Notes under the pieces: generated by a model | Seen by the model: only the letters and a program-made list of their open reading frames with translations | Database searches by the model: none | Told to the model about the DNA's origin: nothing | Program-made: the position numbers and the translations under genes | Assembly: GCA_029215795.1 (NCBI GenBank) | Contig: JARDYH010000003.1 | Location: forward strand, 266,261,562 to 266,325,561 | Direction of reading: 5' to 3' | Origin: Anniella stebbinsi | Lineage: Eukaryota > Chordata > Lepidosauria > Squamata > Anniellidae | Length of the DNA stretch: 64,000 bases | Shown here: one piece after another, positions 1 to 9,722 of the stretch | Position numbering within the stretch: the first letter of the stretch is position 1 | Layout: each line of letters opens with the position of its first letter

Positions 1-640
1 TGGTGAATGCAGGGAGCAAGGACTGCTTTTCAGGGCTTCCTGAGAAGCATTGTGGTTTCCTGCATATGTACAGCTAGCTGCTCTGCCACTGCTTCTGTCA
101 GCAGACATCTCTCTGCATATCTGAGGCTCACCTACATCTATGGGCTTTCCAGCTTCCAGGATCCTCCCCCAGCATCCAAACGCCAGCATGCCATCCTGGA
201 AGGGAAGAAGGACATCCAGAGTGGCATGTGTTTTTTCGGAAGGAGACTTTTGCACAAGGGTGAGGGCGCGATCCAGTCCCAAAGTAAGTTTTTAAAAGGA
301 AAAAAAAATCAATCGTTGCCACAAAATGCCAACAGCCATCCCAGAGATGGCAAAAAAGCTCAACCCCTTGCCCCCAATGGGCACAGAGCCCCCCCTGCAG
401 AGCTCCATGCCCATTTGTTGAGCCACGCCACTCGCAGGGAGGGGGGAGGACCTGGGAGTGTGTGCTACACCACCTGCAGTCCTCAGGGTTGTCCTGGGAC
501 CGCAAGAAAAATTGAGATAAAAGAAGTCCCAGACTGAGAGGTCACCCCTGGTTGACCCCGGGATACCCTGTGCGTCATTTGGATGCACAGGGACGACCTT
601 GAGATGACCCTGGGATAAATGGCAGGCAGACATGGCCTCT
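1..640 (+). mobile_element. Degraded MITE, GGCC-TTTCTACACC family (3' part)
   Basis: The segment around 540-620 (repeated GGGAT and GACGACC motifs, a CCTGTGCGTCATTTGG block, and a GGGATAAATGGC end) matches the 3' halves of the better copies at 15416-15895 and 61565-62082. Terminal repeats are not clean, so the limits are approximate and the first 230 bases may be unrelated flank. The open frames here lack any recognisable domain and lie in repeat sequence. Confidence 0.4.
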
Positions 641-669
641 GTCGATTCCTCTGTGGATATGGTTACTGC

Positions 670-1225
670 ATCAAACAGATTATGATGATGATGCTATCTA
701 TTTCTTATCTGCCTTTTCAGACCATTGTCTTCCCAAGGCGGCTTACAGAATAAGAATAATATGCACACCATAATTATACCACATGGACTCTAAAACATGT
801 TAAATGAAACCAGTTCCAATCAGATACAATTTTCAAAGACCCATCAGCAGCCAATCCCATTCAGACATTAAATGAAAAGGCCAGAAGAACAGATGAGTTT
901 TTAAAACCCTCTCAGGAGCTGCCCCAGATGGGGCCAGCTGTACAGTATGTCTCTCAGGTGGGGCCGTAGCTTAGTGGTAGGGCACATTGCATGCAGGAGG
1001 CCACAAGTTCAATCCCCAGCTTTTTCAGGTAGGGCTAAGAAGCAATACTGCCTGAAACTCTGCAGAGCAGCCACCAATCAGTGTTGGCACTACTGGAGTA
1101 GATGGGCCAATGGCCTGACTCAGTAAAAGGCAGTTTCCTTTGTTCCTATGAGGGAATTCCTTAGAGTAGGGGCCACCACTGAGAAGACCTTCTCTCTAGA
1201 GCTTACTGACCTTACTAATCTTTGT
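670..1225 (-). mobile_element. L2-like LINE 3' fragment, interrupted
   Basis: On the minus strand this ends in the LINE tail typical of the window (CTTCCCAAGGCGGCTTACA, read on plus). It continues after the SINE at 959-1150 with a GGGGCCACCACTGAGAAGACC block, the counterpart of segments at 43120 and 63180. No usable reading frame remains. The family is inferred from similarity to other copies in this window. Confidence 0.4.
959..1150 (+). mobile_element. tRNA-derived SINE (tRNA-Ala-like head)
   Basis: The head holds a Pol III A box (TAGCTTAGTGG) and B box (AAGTTCAATCC) at tRNA spacing, with TGC where the anticodon would be, suggesting descent from tRNA-Ala(TGC). The body (CCTGAAACTCTGCAGAGC, then CTGACTCAGTAAAAGGCAG) and the TTCCTATG end recur in other copies here. 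It is not a tRNA gene: the acceptor stem does not close and the body continues for about 120 bases. It sits inside the L2-like fragment at 670-1225 and is therefore younger. Confidence 0.75.
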
Positions 1226-1414
1226 GGCAGGCCAACAGGCAGGGCCTCCCTCAGCGACCAACTTCCCTAAGATACTGGAGTGCTATTCTGTTGTGGCTTA
1301 AATACTGTCCAAAGAAGAACAGCAACAAGAAACAAGTCAAAAAAACCTGCCATAGCCTCCTCTCAAGTAATGGACCCAGATCATGTATTTACCTATTAAT
1401 CAGAGCTGCCCCTA

Positions 1415-1633
1415 TCATTATGATTATGATTATTATGATTATTATCATCTCTTTTATCACTCATGACATTTTTTTCTAGACGGACATGATAGGCTTTGGC
1501 AAGTCATGCGGTCTTTTATTGATTCAGGAATTTCCTGATCATTGAGCATGTTTGAAGTATGACTGCTTTCTGGATGTTGGTGTGGATGTATTCTGGTAGG
1601 CCCAGTTTCGGAAGGTTTTCTGTATAGTTTATT
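1415..1633 (-). mobile_element. R4/Dong-like LINE, 3' end only
   Basis: Read on the minus strand, it encodes a stretch (KPSETGPTRIHPHQHPESSH) that matches the C-terminus of the larger element at 23236-24167 (KPSETGPTNICPHQHPESSH). It is followed by the same 3' untranslated motifs (CAGGAAATTCCTGAAT, TGTCCGTCTAGAAAAA) and an ATA/ATG-rich tail at 1415-1450. The 5' part is missing, as expected for 5'-truncated LINE insertion. Confidence 0.65.
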
Positions 1634-1681
1634 GTTGTTATTATTGTTGTTTTCATTTCTATCCATCACCATTGCCAAAGC

Positions 1682-1683
<2 letters not shown>

Positions 1684-1730
<47 letters not shown>

Positions 1731-1755
1731 TCAACAACAACAATAATAATAATAA
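1684..1755. repeat. (TAA)n/(CAA)n microsatellite
   Basis: Nearly perfect TAA units followed by a short CAA run and more TAA. It abuts an L2 3' terminus and probably grew from the LINE tail. Poly-isoleucine frames across it are artefacts. Confidence 0.95.
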
Positions 1756-1830
1756 ATGTATTTATAACCCGCCTCTCCCTCCGGATCGTGGCGGGGAACA
1801 ACAATAAATATAAACACATCTCTACGTATA
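1756..1830 (-). mobile_element. L2-like LINE 3' terminus
   Basis: The sequence TATTTATAACCCGCCTCTCC followed by a GATCGTGGCGGGGAACAACA block is the reverse complement of the L2 3' end at 9630-9681 (CTCGATCCGGAGGGAGAGGC). Only the last roughly 75 bases of the element are present. Confidence 0.65.
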
Positions 1831-2958
1831 GGTCAAATCCACATTTTGAATGGCTATGGTCATCTTAAAGTTCAAGAGATTTCCAACATCATTAGTATCT
1901 CTTGTTTGCCTTGTCTTCATCAGGCATCGACTCTGAAATCTCATCAGCTGTCAAATACATTCAATGACAAAACACCATTGCATATTAAAACTATCAAATA
2001 GAGATTACCACCACATGTCAAATATTGACACAAAATATCACCAGAAGTCAAAAGGAATGACTATTCCTTCCTCAACCTGGCACTCTCCAGATGCATTGGG
2101 ACAACATGCTCCATAATCCCCAGCTGCACCAGTTGTGGTTGATGGGAATTGTAGTCTAGCACATCTGGAGGGGCTGCTTTGGGGATGGCAAGAGAATATT
2201 CAATGTCGAGAACCGTACCGGAGCCTGCTTAGGGGAATCTTTCACCGCCCGTCCCTTCCGGCTCTAGACGTTATCACATTAGCTCGCCGTGCTGTATAAC
2301 AAATGGCCGTTTTCTAGGTCAAGAACTATTGGACCCGTTGTTGTTTTTCCAAACGCCTTGAACGAAAATGATGTTGCCTTTTCCAACATGCGCCTGGACT
2401 CGGAATGGTAAACAGTAACCTATGCAAAATTGAATCACAGCCCGTTTCCCCTGGCAATCCGTCTTCCCCCGTTTCTGCGCAGTGGCTTGCCACAGCTGCA
2501 AAAAAGTATTGAGTGCTGTGAGATATACTTAGTTGTTGTTTTTTTCAAAGCTATGCGCAACTTGTTATAGATGGCCTTGTGTCCAGGTAAAGGTTAAGGG
2601 GGTCCTTTGTTGTTCTAGTTTTCACTTGTCCCTGACACTGCAGCCTCATCATTCCACATAATAACAGCCCTGATACACAGGCCTGAGTCAAAGTCACAAG
2701 TCAATAAATCCATTCCCTCCTCTCTTTCAGGCAGAGTGTTGAATAGCACTGAGTGTGCGGTGTCATAGAGCCCTCCAGTCTATCACCTCAAGGTCATCTG
2801 GTTTACAGTGCAAAAAAACTTTCTTTCCTTAAGTGCCTCCCACATTCAGCGAAGGAAGATGAGCGGCGATGCTTCATGGGAGCTCAGCATTAAAAGCCTC
2901 CATGGTTCTCCTTGCCATGAAGCACCGTGCAATACTTAGGCACATGGAGAAGCATATT
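1831..2958. other. Mostly unique sequence with one short palindromic repeat
   Basis: No gene or intact element seen. Positions 2085-2175 hold a short foldback repeat (arms CCAGATGCATTGGGACAAC and TTGTAGTCTAGCACATCTGG) whose GATGGGAATTGTAGT core is similar to degraded sequence at 19195-19260 and 22430-22480. The rest shows no structure. Confidence 0.45.
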
Positions 2959-2959
2959 T

Positions 2960-3340
2960 ACCTTAGTGATGGGAGGATGGGGGATGTTGAGTTTGCGTTC
3001 CCATGCGCGCTTACCCGATTCCGTGTTTTCGAAGCACTATGCAAACCAAAACTCAGCCATCCTTGGAAATCCCGGCTTTTCTGGATTTGCCGGTGGAGTT
3101 CTCCCATCAAGAACACGCGTACAAATGTGGGTTACAACTGGCATCATCTTGGGGACATTGCTTGCATGCATGCAAGCACGTGCACATGCATGCACATTAA
3201 GTGCATGCATTAATGGATGCACATGCCAAAGCGTGTACGGATTTTCACATGCAAACTTTTAAAATAACGTTTTTGGATGACTCAAAATTAAGATGGGAAA
3301 AACGAGAAACTGAGAGAAACTGAAATTGAAAAAATTCATC
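2960..3340. repeat. Dispersed repeat rich in GCATGCA/TGCACAT motifs
   Basis: It contains many TGCATGCA, GCACATGCA and TTTTACA-type words and ends in GAGAAACTGAGAGAAACTGA. Related sequence lies near 10662-11050, 12630-12890, 14041-14465, 32705-33050 and 46880-47330. It is probably a decayed non-autonomous DNA transposon, but I cannot see matching ends here. Confidence 0.4.
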
Positions 3341-3364
3341 TATTACTAATTTTGCTGCCTTTGG

Positions 3365-4048
3365 TGACCATCTCAGTATGTCAGGGACTAGAGCCAAACA
3401 GTGGCTGGAGGGGAACCATTGCTCAGTATCATACAGAAGGACACAGGTTCCATCACCGGCATCTCCAGATAGGGTTGGAAAAACTTCTGCCAGAAACCAG
3501 TGACCCCATCCAGAACTCTAAAGAAGCTACCCAAGGTGTGAAGCCATTTGGGGTTATGGTTCAGCACTTGGGATTGCTCCTTTAGAGTTCTGGCTGCTTC
3601 TGACCAAAATCTAGAAGGGATTCACAGCCCCACCATGCTCAGAGCCATGGGTTAACTTACCGGAGCCCACCTCGCATGTCACCCGTGAACTTCCACCACC
3701 CACCCAGTTTGCGTAAATGGTGCTATTTAGGACTGCCATTTTACCCAAACAGTGGTTGGTGTAAATAGAAGGGCTGCCATTATGACACAAAATGCAACTC
3801 ACAAATGAGCAGAGATTCCCACGCTTGCCCAACCCACCGCACACCGAGTTGGCCAAGCGTGGGGATCTGCGGACTGACATCTGAGAGGCCGAGCCAGCAA
3901 GAAATTGCCAAACGCTAACCCCCAACTGGACTCTCGTGACATCCCTAGACACCGTCCTCCACTGGCTGCTACCAGTCAGTGCCAACAATACTGGGTTAGA
4001 TGGGCCAAGGGTCTTTCTCAGTATAAAGCAATTTCTTATATTCCTAAA
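3365..4048 (+). mobile_element. Degraded tRNA-type SINE, apparently split by an insertion
   Basis: Positions 3400-3505 resemble the head and middle of the SINE at 959-1150 (B-box-like ACAGGTTCCATCACC, CATCTCCAGATAGGG). Positions 3950-4046 match its 3' part (CAGTCAGTGCCAACAATACTG, then GGTCTTTCTCAGTATAAAGC). The roughly 440 bases between end in GTGACATCCCTAG, the end motif of the hAT-like elements in this window, so an insertion is likely. The 5' boundary of that insertion is unclear. Confidence 0.45.
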
Positions 4049-4064
4049 CTGCAGGGAAACAGAT

Positions 4065-4272
4065 TTCATTTAAACATTAGGAGAAACTCAGTAACAGTAA
4101 GAGTTGTTTGACAGTGGAACAGGAGGTGTTGGGCTCTCCTTTGTGGGAGAGAATGAAGCAGAGGGTGGACAGCCATCTGTTGGGGATGTGGTCACTGCAT
4201 CCTGCATGGAGCAGGGGGGGTCAGACTAGATGACTTTCAAGGACTCTTCAACTGTATGATTCCATTATTCCA
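4065..4272 (+). mobile_element. CR1 LINE 3' tail
   Basis: The sequence matches the end of CR1 ORF2 and its 3' UTR: TGGACAGCCATCTGTTGGGG, GCATGGAGCAGGGGGGGTCA, CTCTTCAACTGTATGATTCC. The terminal TATGATTCCATTATTC is a worn version of the (ATTCTATG)n tail. Severe 5' truncation is typical of CR1. Confidence 0.7.
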
Positions 4273-4299
4273 AGATGGTTTACATTATTCTTTCCTCAG

Positions 4300-4522
4300 G
4301 CAGATTTTGTTCAGTCATGGGGGGGTTCATTTACTTCAATCATCTGCTCCCCTTTCCTCAAAAGAGCTCTAAGCATTGCACCATTGCCCCGTTATTCTCA
4401 CAACAACCCTCAAAAGTAATTTAGGCCGAGAAAGAGTAACTAGCTACCCAGTGGGCTTCATGGGTAAGTGGAGATGTAAACCTGGGTCTCCCCAATCCTA
4501 ACTGCTCTAAGCTCTACACCAC
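4300..4522 (-). mobile_element. tRNA-derived SINE (GTGTGGTGTAGTGG family)
   Basis: Read on the minus strand it has the order seen in the best copy at 57285-57504: a tRNA-like head with a worn B box (complement of ACCTGGGTCTCCCCAATC), then a body with CCCAGTGGGCTTCATGGG and the CTCACAACAACCC block. Its head end directly abuts the MITE at 4526. Confidence 0.65.
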
Positions 4523-4525
4523 ATT

Positions 4526-4716
4526 GGGCCTGTTCAGACAACACGCTAAGCCATGGTTAGGCCACTAACCCTTTTGCAGCAAATGGTTAATGAGTGTGGT
4601 TAAACCATGATTATGTAGCCACCATGGTTAGGAATGGTTCACATGACATGATAAATCATAATGTTTAGCTCAAAATGCTTAACCACTAAGGCTTAGCGTG
4701 CTGTCTGAACAGGGTC
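4526..4716 (+). mobile_element. Harbinger-like MITE, GGGCCTGTTCAGAC family
   Basis: Inverted ends of about 25 bases: GGGCCTGTTCAGACAACACG at the left, and CTGTCTGAACAGGGTC at the right. The interior repeats CCATGGTTAG and GTTCACATGACA words and has no coding capacity. A second copy at 53338-53546 carries a clean ATT duplication; here the flanks read ATT and TTA, so the duplication is lost or the right end is off by a few bases. Superfamily assignment is inference from end sequence and 3-bp duplication. Confidence 0.65.
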
Positions 4717-5504
4717 TTAATTTGTCACTTTAGAATAGTTGTCTTGTGATTGCTACTTTGGTTATCTTGCCTAGCTTCAAAATGGAGCCCAGAGAGAAGA
4801 TGATACATGCTTGCAGAATTCGAAGGGCCAACAGAAACATTGCTTCAAAGCTGTATGTAGCAGCTATGCATGTCTTTCTTTCTTTCTCTTTCATTTTTAC
4901 TGTTGTGGCCCTAAATCACCCTAGCTACAAAAATAATACAAGTTCACAAGTTTCAGTGACACTCTATTCCAAGCTTACCAACCTGGTTCCAGTACTAATG
5001 TAATTCAAATGGGAGAGATCGTGATAATATCGGCCTTGGTGTTTTGATGTTGCCAAAGTGATGGCCAAGTCTTTTCACCTTTCAGGTGATTCCATGGCCA
5101 CCTGTGGGCTGCTCCCCAAATTACAGACAGTTTGGCTTAATTTGGTAGTTTCAGCAGTTTTAATCTTCCAAATTCGAATGAATGGGTAGTATCCTATTGG
5201 GCCTGTGTGCTCTGGAGACCCACTGTACATGTATATTTCTAAAATTAACCCCACATGAGCAGAAACTGTCATTTCCAGAATGGGAAATGACAGAAGGGGC
5301 TCCGCTCGCCCGTCCTGATCCAGAAACGAGTGCTTCCGTTCATTTCTGGGGTTACTTTTAGAAGTGCCAAAGCCCCATTGAGCAAGCGTTGAATCCTACA
5401 AGTGCAACAGAACCTGCGGGCATGATGTAGCCCTATGGTGTTTCACCAATGAAGGATAAAGGAATAGTCATATCAAGGTGGAATTGTGAAAGGGACCCAG
5501 AACT
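4717..5504. other. No gene or clear repeat seen
   Basis: Mixed AT-rich and neutral sequence. Frames are short and lack recognisable domains. A CTTTCTTTCTTTCT run at 4872-4886 is the only simple repeat. Confidence 0.4.
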
Positions 5505-5715
5505 CGAGAAGAGGTTAGTGACTCAGTAGCAGATGGCATCTTCTGCAGCCAGAAGGTTCCAGATTCAATCCCGGACATCTCAAAAAGAGGGTGAAAAAAC
5601 CTATTTGAGATCCTGGTGAGCTGCTGCCCATCAGTGTAGATTGAACAGGGCTAGAACAGAGCTACATGGACAAATTGAACAGAGCTAGATGGACAACTCT
5701 TCTGACCCAGTACAG
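5505..5715 (+). mobile_element. Degraded tRNA-type SINE
   Basis: An A-box-like TTAGTGACTCAGTAGCAG and a good B box (CCAGATTCAATCCCGG) are followed by the body motifs GAGCTGCTGCCCATCAGTG and TTCTGACCCAGTA. A short duplicated phrase (ACAGAGCTACATGGACAA / AGAGCTAGATGGACAA) makes it longer than the copy at 959-1150. Confidence 0.5.
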
Positions 5716-5823
5716 AGCATGTTACTAGATTCTGCAGAACAAGTTCTAATCTTGTAACTCTTCTCTGTTTTGCTTTGGCTCTGACATGACAAAGCTAGAT
5801 CATGGAATCGATCACATGAATTA

Positions 5824-6020
5824 TAAGAAAATAAGAAGAGCCCTGCTGGATCAGACCAAGGGTCCATCTGGTCCAGCACACTGTTTGAACAGTGGCCAAC
5901 CAGTTGCCGACCAGGGACCTACAAGCACCCTCCCACCAGTGTTTCCCAGCAACTAGTGAAAACAGGCTTACTGGCTCTGATACTGGAGGTATCACTTAGC
6001 CATTGATAGAAAAATTGGTG
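5824..6020 (-). mobile_element. CR1 LINE 3' end
   Basis: The AAGAAGAGCCCTGCTGGATC start on plus is the complement of the CR1 3' end, followed by CAGACCAAGGGTCCATCTGG and TGATACTGGAGGTATCACTT, as in the copy at 47357-47897. Only untranslated tail sequence remains. Confidence 0.75.
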
Positions 6021-6044
6021 GCTTTAAGAAGGTAGTGAATTGCA

Positions 6045-6182
6045 TAGTTTAACTCTGCACTGATCCAGACAAGTCATACTTGGAGTAGACCCATTGAAAT
6101 CAATGGAAGTTAAGTTAGTCCTAGGTCATCCAATTCATTTCAAAAGGTCTACTCTAAGTATAACTAAGTCTGGATCCAACCT
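6045..6182. mobile_element. Short foldback repeat with GAGTAGACC motifs
   Basis: Two inverted arms: ACTTGGAGTAGACCCATTG on the left and AAAGGTCTACTCTAAGTATA on the right, with a CAATGGAAGTTAA centre. It resembles the units at 6455-6545 and 61073-61170. No duplication is visible. Confidence 0.4.
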
Positions 6183-6184
6183 TT

Positions 6185-6366
6185 TCTTTCTTTCTTTCTT
6201 GCATTTATATATTGTCATTTTATCCTCACAACAACAACCCTGTGAGGTAGGTTAGGCTGAAAGTCTGTGACTGGCCCAAAGTCTCCAGTGAGCTTCCATG
6301 GCTGAGTGGGGCTTAGAACCTGGATCCCCTGACTCCCAGTGCAACACTCTAGCCACTACAGTTTAT
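6185..6366 (-). mobile_element. tRNA-derived SINE (GTGTGGTGTAGTGG family)
   Basis: Starts at a TTTC run and the GCATTTATATATTG tail, then CTCACAACAACAACCC, GTGAGGTAGGTTAGGCTGA, a CTGACTCCCAGTGCAACACT head and TAGCCACTAC. This is the reverse complement of the copy at 57285-57504. Confidence 0.65.
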
Positions 6367-6454
6367 AAGTTCATATGCAAGGATTCTACCCTTAAAAATA
6401 GCCCAAAAATCATTTTAAATAAATAAAACAACTTAAATGATCATTTATGCTAAT

Positions 6455-6545
6455 TTAGGCTGCAATCCTCTACTGCAGTCCTGGGAAGAATCTGCAAAGA
6501 ACTTAATGAATCTTACTCCTGAGTAGACGTGCATTGGATTGTGTT
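6455..6545. mobile_element. GCAATCC short foldback repeat
   Basis: Left arm GGCTGCAATCCTCTACTG, right arm GTGCATTGGATTGTG, with TTACTCCTGAGTAGACGTG between. The same order occurs at 61073-61170. Confidence 0.45.
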
Positions 6546-6549
6546 GTTA

Positions 6550-7379
6550 GTTAGGCAGTCTATTCTGGTATTTAAACTGCGCTTTCATTTTTGATCTGTT
6601 GCTGTAACTGCTCATGTTGTCCTGTAATCTTAGATTCTTCTCCCATTATATTGGTAATCATGTACTTCTTCCTTCTTTCATTTTGGGTTCATTTTTACTT
6701 ATTTATTTATTTTGGTGTTTTCATCATTTTGGGTAAACCGCACATTTCGCAATCTTACTGCTGCAACATACTCTCCAACCAGTCATTAATCTTTCAGCAT
6801 CGTTATTGGCATGTTGAAGCATCAGTAAACTTTGTTAAATTATAAATTTATAATTTGCATTGGTGGGGTGTGATTGTAGACCTGGGGATTGCTACAACAT
6901 AAAAGAAAATACAATTAGGGCTTTATATGCAACAGGGAGGGAGGAAGGGAGACAAAACTACTTGTTGTTGTTGTTTTCCAAACAACTCTGTGAATGTTTA
7001 TCCTACCATAGTTGATTGAGGAACAGGGGTTTTTTTCCCCCCAAAAGTACCCTCACACATACAAGCATTGTACTGAATGTCCAACTGGGTTCGCAAGGGC
7101 AGCAGACCCAGTTGGACCCACTCAGAGCTAGGACAGGCCTACACCCAACTGCTCTTGAGCCTTCGAAAGGGGACAGCCATGGGTCCGCTATGACCTACAC
7201 CCTTTGCTCCTTGCTGTGTTAATGACAGCTGCCATTAACGCAGCAGGGAAAATACGCAATTTCCCCAAGACTGTGGATGGGGGCCTTAAACACCATATGT
7301 GGATGGGGGCCTTAAACACCATTTTCTGGAGGCCCCGGAAAGTATGCTTTGCTGTCCCCCTTGAGTTGTCTGTGTAAGA
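6550..7379. other. No gene seen; mostly unique
   Basis: A T-rich region up to about 6850, then neutral sequence. Positions 7080-7120 carry a small inverted pair (CCAACTGGGTTC / GACCCAGTTGG), possibly the edge of a decayed DNA transposon. A short direct duplication (ATGTGGATGGGGGCCTTAAA) occurs near 7280-7320. Confidence 0.4.
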
Positions 7380-7918
7380 GGGCCTTTAAGGCCCCCCGTT
7401 GATGGGGCAGGGGAGAAACACACAATTTCCTCAAGGTTGTGGAAATCGCGTATTTTCCCCCTCCACTCTAATGGCGTCTGCCATCATTACAGTTGAGGAG
7501 AAGAACATGTGATTTCCACAGCCTTGGGGAAATCGTGCGCTCCTCCACCACTGAGTATTTTTTAAAAAATACCCATATGCCATCGCGCCCCCTCCCCCCA
7601 CCATCCTGTGGATGGCAAAATCAGGTCCCCCCTTCTCCTGATGGCCTCGGAGCCACATGGTGCGGCTCCGTAGCCATCGGTGCAGCCACGCTTACTCGTG
7701 GGTAAGCACAACTGCACCCGGGATGGGCAACCACACCAGCCGCCCCTCTCGCTGCCATCCCAGGAACAGGGAACAAACCGGGATAATAGCGGTCCCTGCT
7801 CCTCCGTGAAAATGGAGGGCTGGTCCCGGCCTGCTTGTGGGATGCTCTGTGCATCATGTGAACTCTCTGTGAGCTGGCAGGGGCAGCCCCAGGAAAAATG
7901 GCTGGTGCAGAAAGGGCC
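7380..7918 (+). mobile_element. MITE, GGCC-TTTCTACACC family
   Basis: The right end GGCTGGTGCAGAAAGGGCC matches the right ends at 15895 and 62082. Upstream motifs CTCTGTGCATCATGTG and GGGCAGCCCCAGGAAAAATG also match. The left end near AGAGGGCCTTTAAGGCC is unclear and may be rearranged. Open frames in the GC-rich middle are not genes. Confidence 0.5.
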
Positions 7919-8129
7919 AAGATTTGTCTCTCCAGGTCCAGGACAAAGTACTCAAATATCTGGGTTTGAATCCCTGTCTATTCAGTCATGGTAGTGCTTC
8001 ATTGGAGTTGCCATCTCTATTTTTCTGACCTGCTCTTCCTCTTTAACAACTCCATGGCAGATACAACACGGCCTTCTTCATGCTGTGCCAACTGAATTTG
8101 ACTGCCGCAGAGGGGTGAGCATTTCATGT

Positions 8130-8535
8130 TTTATTTAAATTGGAATTTCTTAATATTAGAGAAAAGACAATAAAAACAGTAAAAGCACAAGAAAAACAGA
8201 AAGAGCAGTAAACATTTTGAAAAACAGCAAATACACGCATAGAACAAAATCTATCACATACAACTGCACCCACCATCCATTCCAATGAAACATAATCGGA
8301 GAAGGCCAAGTAAAGTAGTATATTTTCAGGGCCTTCGGAAAAGCCTGCAGTGATGGGGCTTGGCGGACCTCCAATGGCAACTTATTCAAGAGGTGTGGGG
8401 CCGCTGCAGAAAAGGCCCTCCCTCAGGTGGTCACTTGTCTAACTGGTCTCACAAGTGTGAGACCAGTTAAAGTGTGAGCTGGCTAGTTTAGGTGAAGGCG
8501 GTCTTTCAGTATGGGTTTTGAACATGAGTGGCCAA
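8130..8535 (-). mobile_element. L2-like LINE 3' fragment, decayed
   Basis: Positions 8320-8470 on plus read like the complement of an L2 ORF end (TTCGGAAAAGCCTGCAGTGA, GAAAAGGCCCTCCCTCAGG). Positions 8130-8300 are the A-rich 3' UTR side. No reading frame of useful length is left. Confidence 0.4.
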
Positions 8536-8657
8536 CTTGTGGCCCAACTGTCATAAGCACAAGAAGTAGGGCCTAGTGGGGGTAGGGGGCAGGGCAGAGG
8601 AGTGCTGCACGTGTGTACTTTTGCATGGACTACAGTGGAGCCAAACTGCCTTATGCC

Positions 8658-9039
8658 TAGGGATGTCCATCGTTTGAAAATCTAACCCTGACGAATTCCT
8701 GCTACCATCCTGACTTGGCTTGCACTCACAAGCTGAGCTGAGTGTTTTTCCCAAATTCTGGAAAACTTTTTCAGGGGGAGGGGTTATTCTTATAAATAGA
8801 AAGTTATGCAAAGGATGCAAGTTCTAGCCAGAATTTGTGCACATTTTGGCTGAAATTTGTGTCAATTTTGGCTGGAATTTGTGTACATTCTGCAAATTCT
8901 TCCATTTATGGGTGGGGGACAGAAAATCTGAATTGAGTTGGTCCAGCTCATGTAGAAGTGAGCCAAAGTCTGGGGGGCCGGCAAGCTGATTAAAGCTTGG
9001 CAAACTCCATTCCCCAGATGGATTTATCTGACAAACCTA
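8658..9039 (+). mobile_element. hAT-like non-autonomous element, TAGGGATGTCC family
   Basis: Left end TAGGGATGTCCATCG; internal words TTGGCTTGCACTCACAAGC, GGGGGGCCGGCAAGCTGA and CCAGATGGATTTATCTG are shared with the copies at 20350-20723 and 62285-62675. The right end here (TGACAAACCTA) has diverged from ACATCCCTA, and no 8-bp duplication is visible. The superfamily is inferred from the ends shared with the two well-supported hAT copies at 27140 and 38466. Confidence 0.5.
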
Positions 9040-9041
9040 CT

Positions 9042-9681
9042 GATACACCAGCTGCGCCCCTTCCTAGAGTTGGAAGACCTAAATACGGTAGTGCACACAC
9101 AGGTAACTTCGAGGCTTGACTTCTGCAATGCGCTATACATAGGGCTACCTTTGTGCCTACTCTGGAAACTTCAACTAGTTCAAAATATGGCAGCCACGTT
9201 GGTCACTGGTACACCTAGGGGTGACCATATCACACCAGCTTTAAAATCACTCCACTGGCTGCCAATTAGTTTCTGGGCGAAGTACAAAGTGTTGGTTATT
9301 ACCTTTAAAGCCCTACATGGTTTGGGATCGCCTTCTTCCATACTTACTCCAATCAGGGAAGAACTTACTCCAATCAGCCAGAACTAGGCTGATGAGTGTT
9401 ACCCAGAGGACCTTATCTTCTGCCGCTCCCAGACTGTGGAATGGCCTGCCAGAGGAGATTCAACAAATTAGCGGTCTTCATGAATTTAAGAGAGCAATGA
9501 AGACTGATCTCTTCCGGCAGGCCTACCCAGTTGAATTTTAAGATGTTTTTAATGGTGTATTAGTTTTTATTTGTTTTTATTTGTTTTTAATGTTTTATCT
9601 ATTTTATGGTCCTTGTATTTATATTTATTGTTGTTCCCAGCCTCGATCCGGAGGGAGAGGCAGGTTAGAAATAAATAAATA
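9042..9681 (+). mobile_element. L2-like LINE: ORF2 C-terminus and 3' UTR
   Basis: Encodes the region after the reverse transcriptase core that is common to this LINE group: LEDLNTVVHTQVTSRLDFCN, LVQNMAATLVTGTPRGDHIT, LHWLPISFWAKYKVLVITFK, then after a frame change AAPRLWNGLPEEI and MKTDLFRQAYPVEF. A 14-base repeat of GAACTTACTCCAATCAG near 9355-9375 marks a small local duplication. The 3' UTR ends in GGAGGGAGAGGCAGG and an (ATT)n tail. The reverse transcriptase catalytic core is absent, so it is a dead 5'-truncated copy. Confidence 0.8.

Positions 9682-9721
<40 letters not shown>
9682..9721. repeat. (ATT)n microsatellite at L2 tail
   Basis: Thirteen or so ATT units directly after the L2 3' end, consistent with expansion of the LINE tail. 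Confidence 0.95.

Positions 9722-9722
<1 letters not shown>

Noticed and set aside
7..537. A 176-codon open frame at the window start
   Set aside because: It overlaps a decayed MITE and an antisense frame of similar length, with no recognisable domain.
963..1036. A tRNA-Ala-like gene with A and B boxes
   Set aside because: The acceptor stem does not pair and the sequence continues into a SINE body seen in other copies, so it is a SINE head rather than a tRNA gene.
4526..4716. A TTA duplication that would make a standard Harbinger TWA target
   Set aside because: TTA is found only on the right side; the left flank is ATT. The sister copy at 53338 supports ATT.
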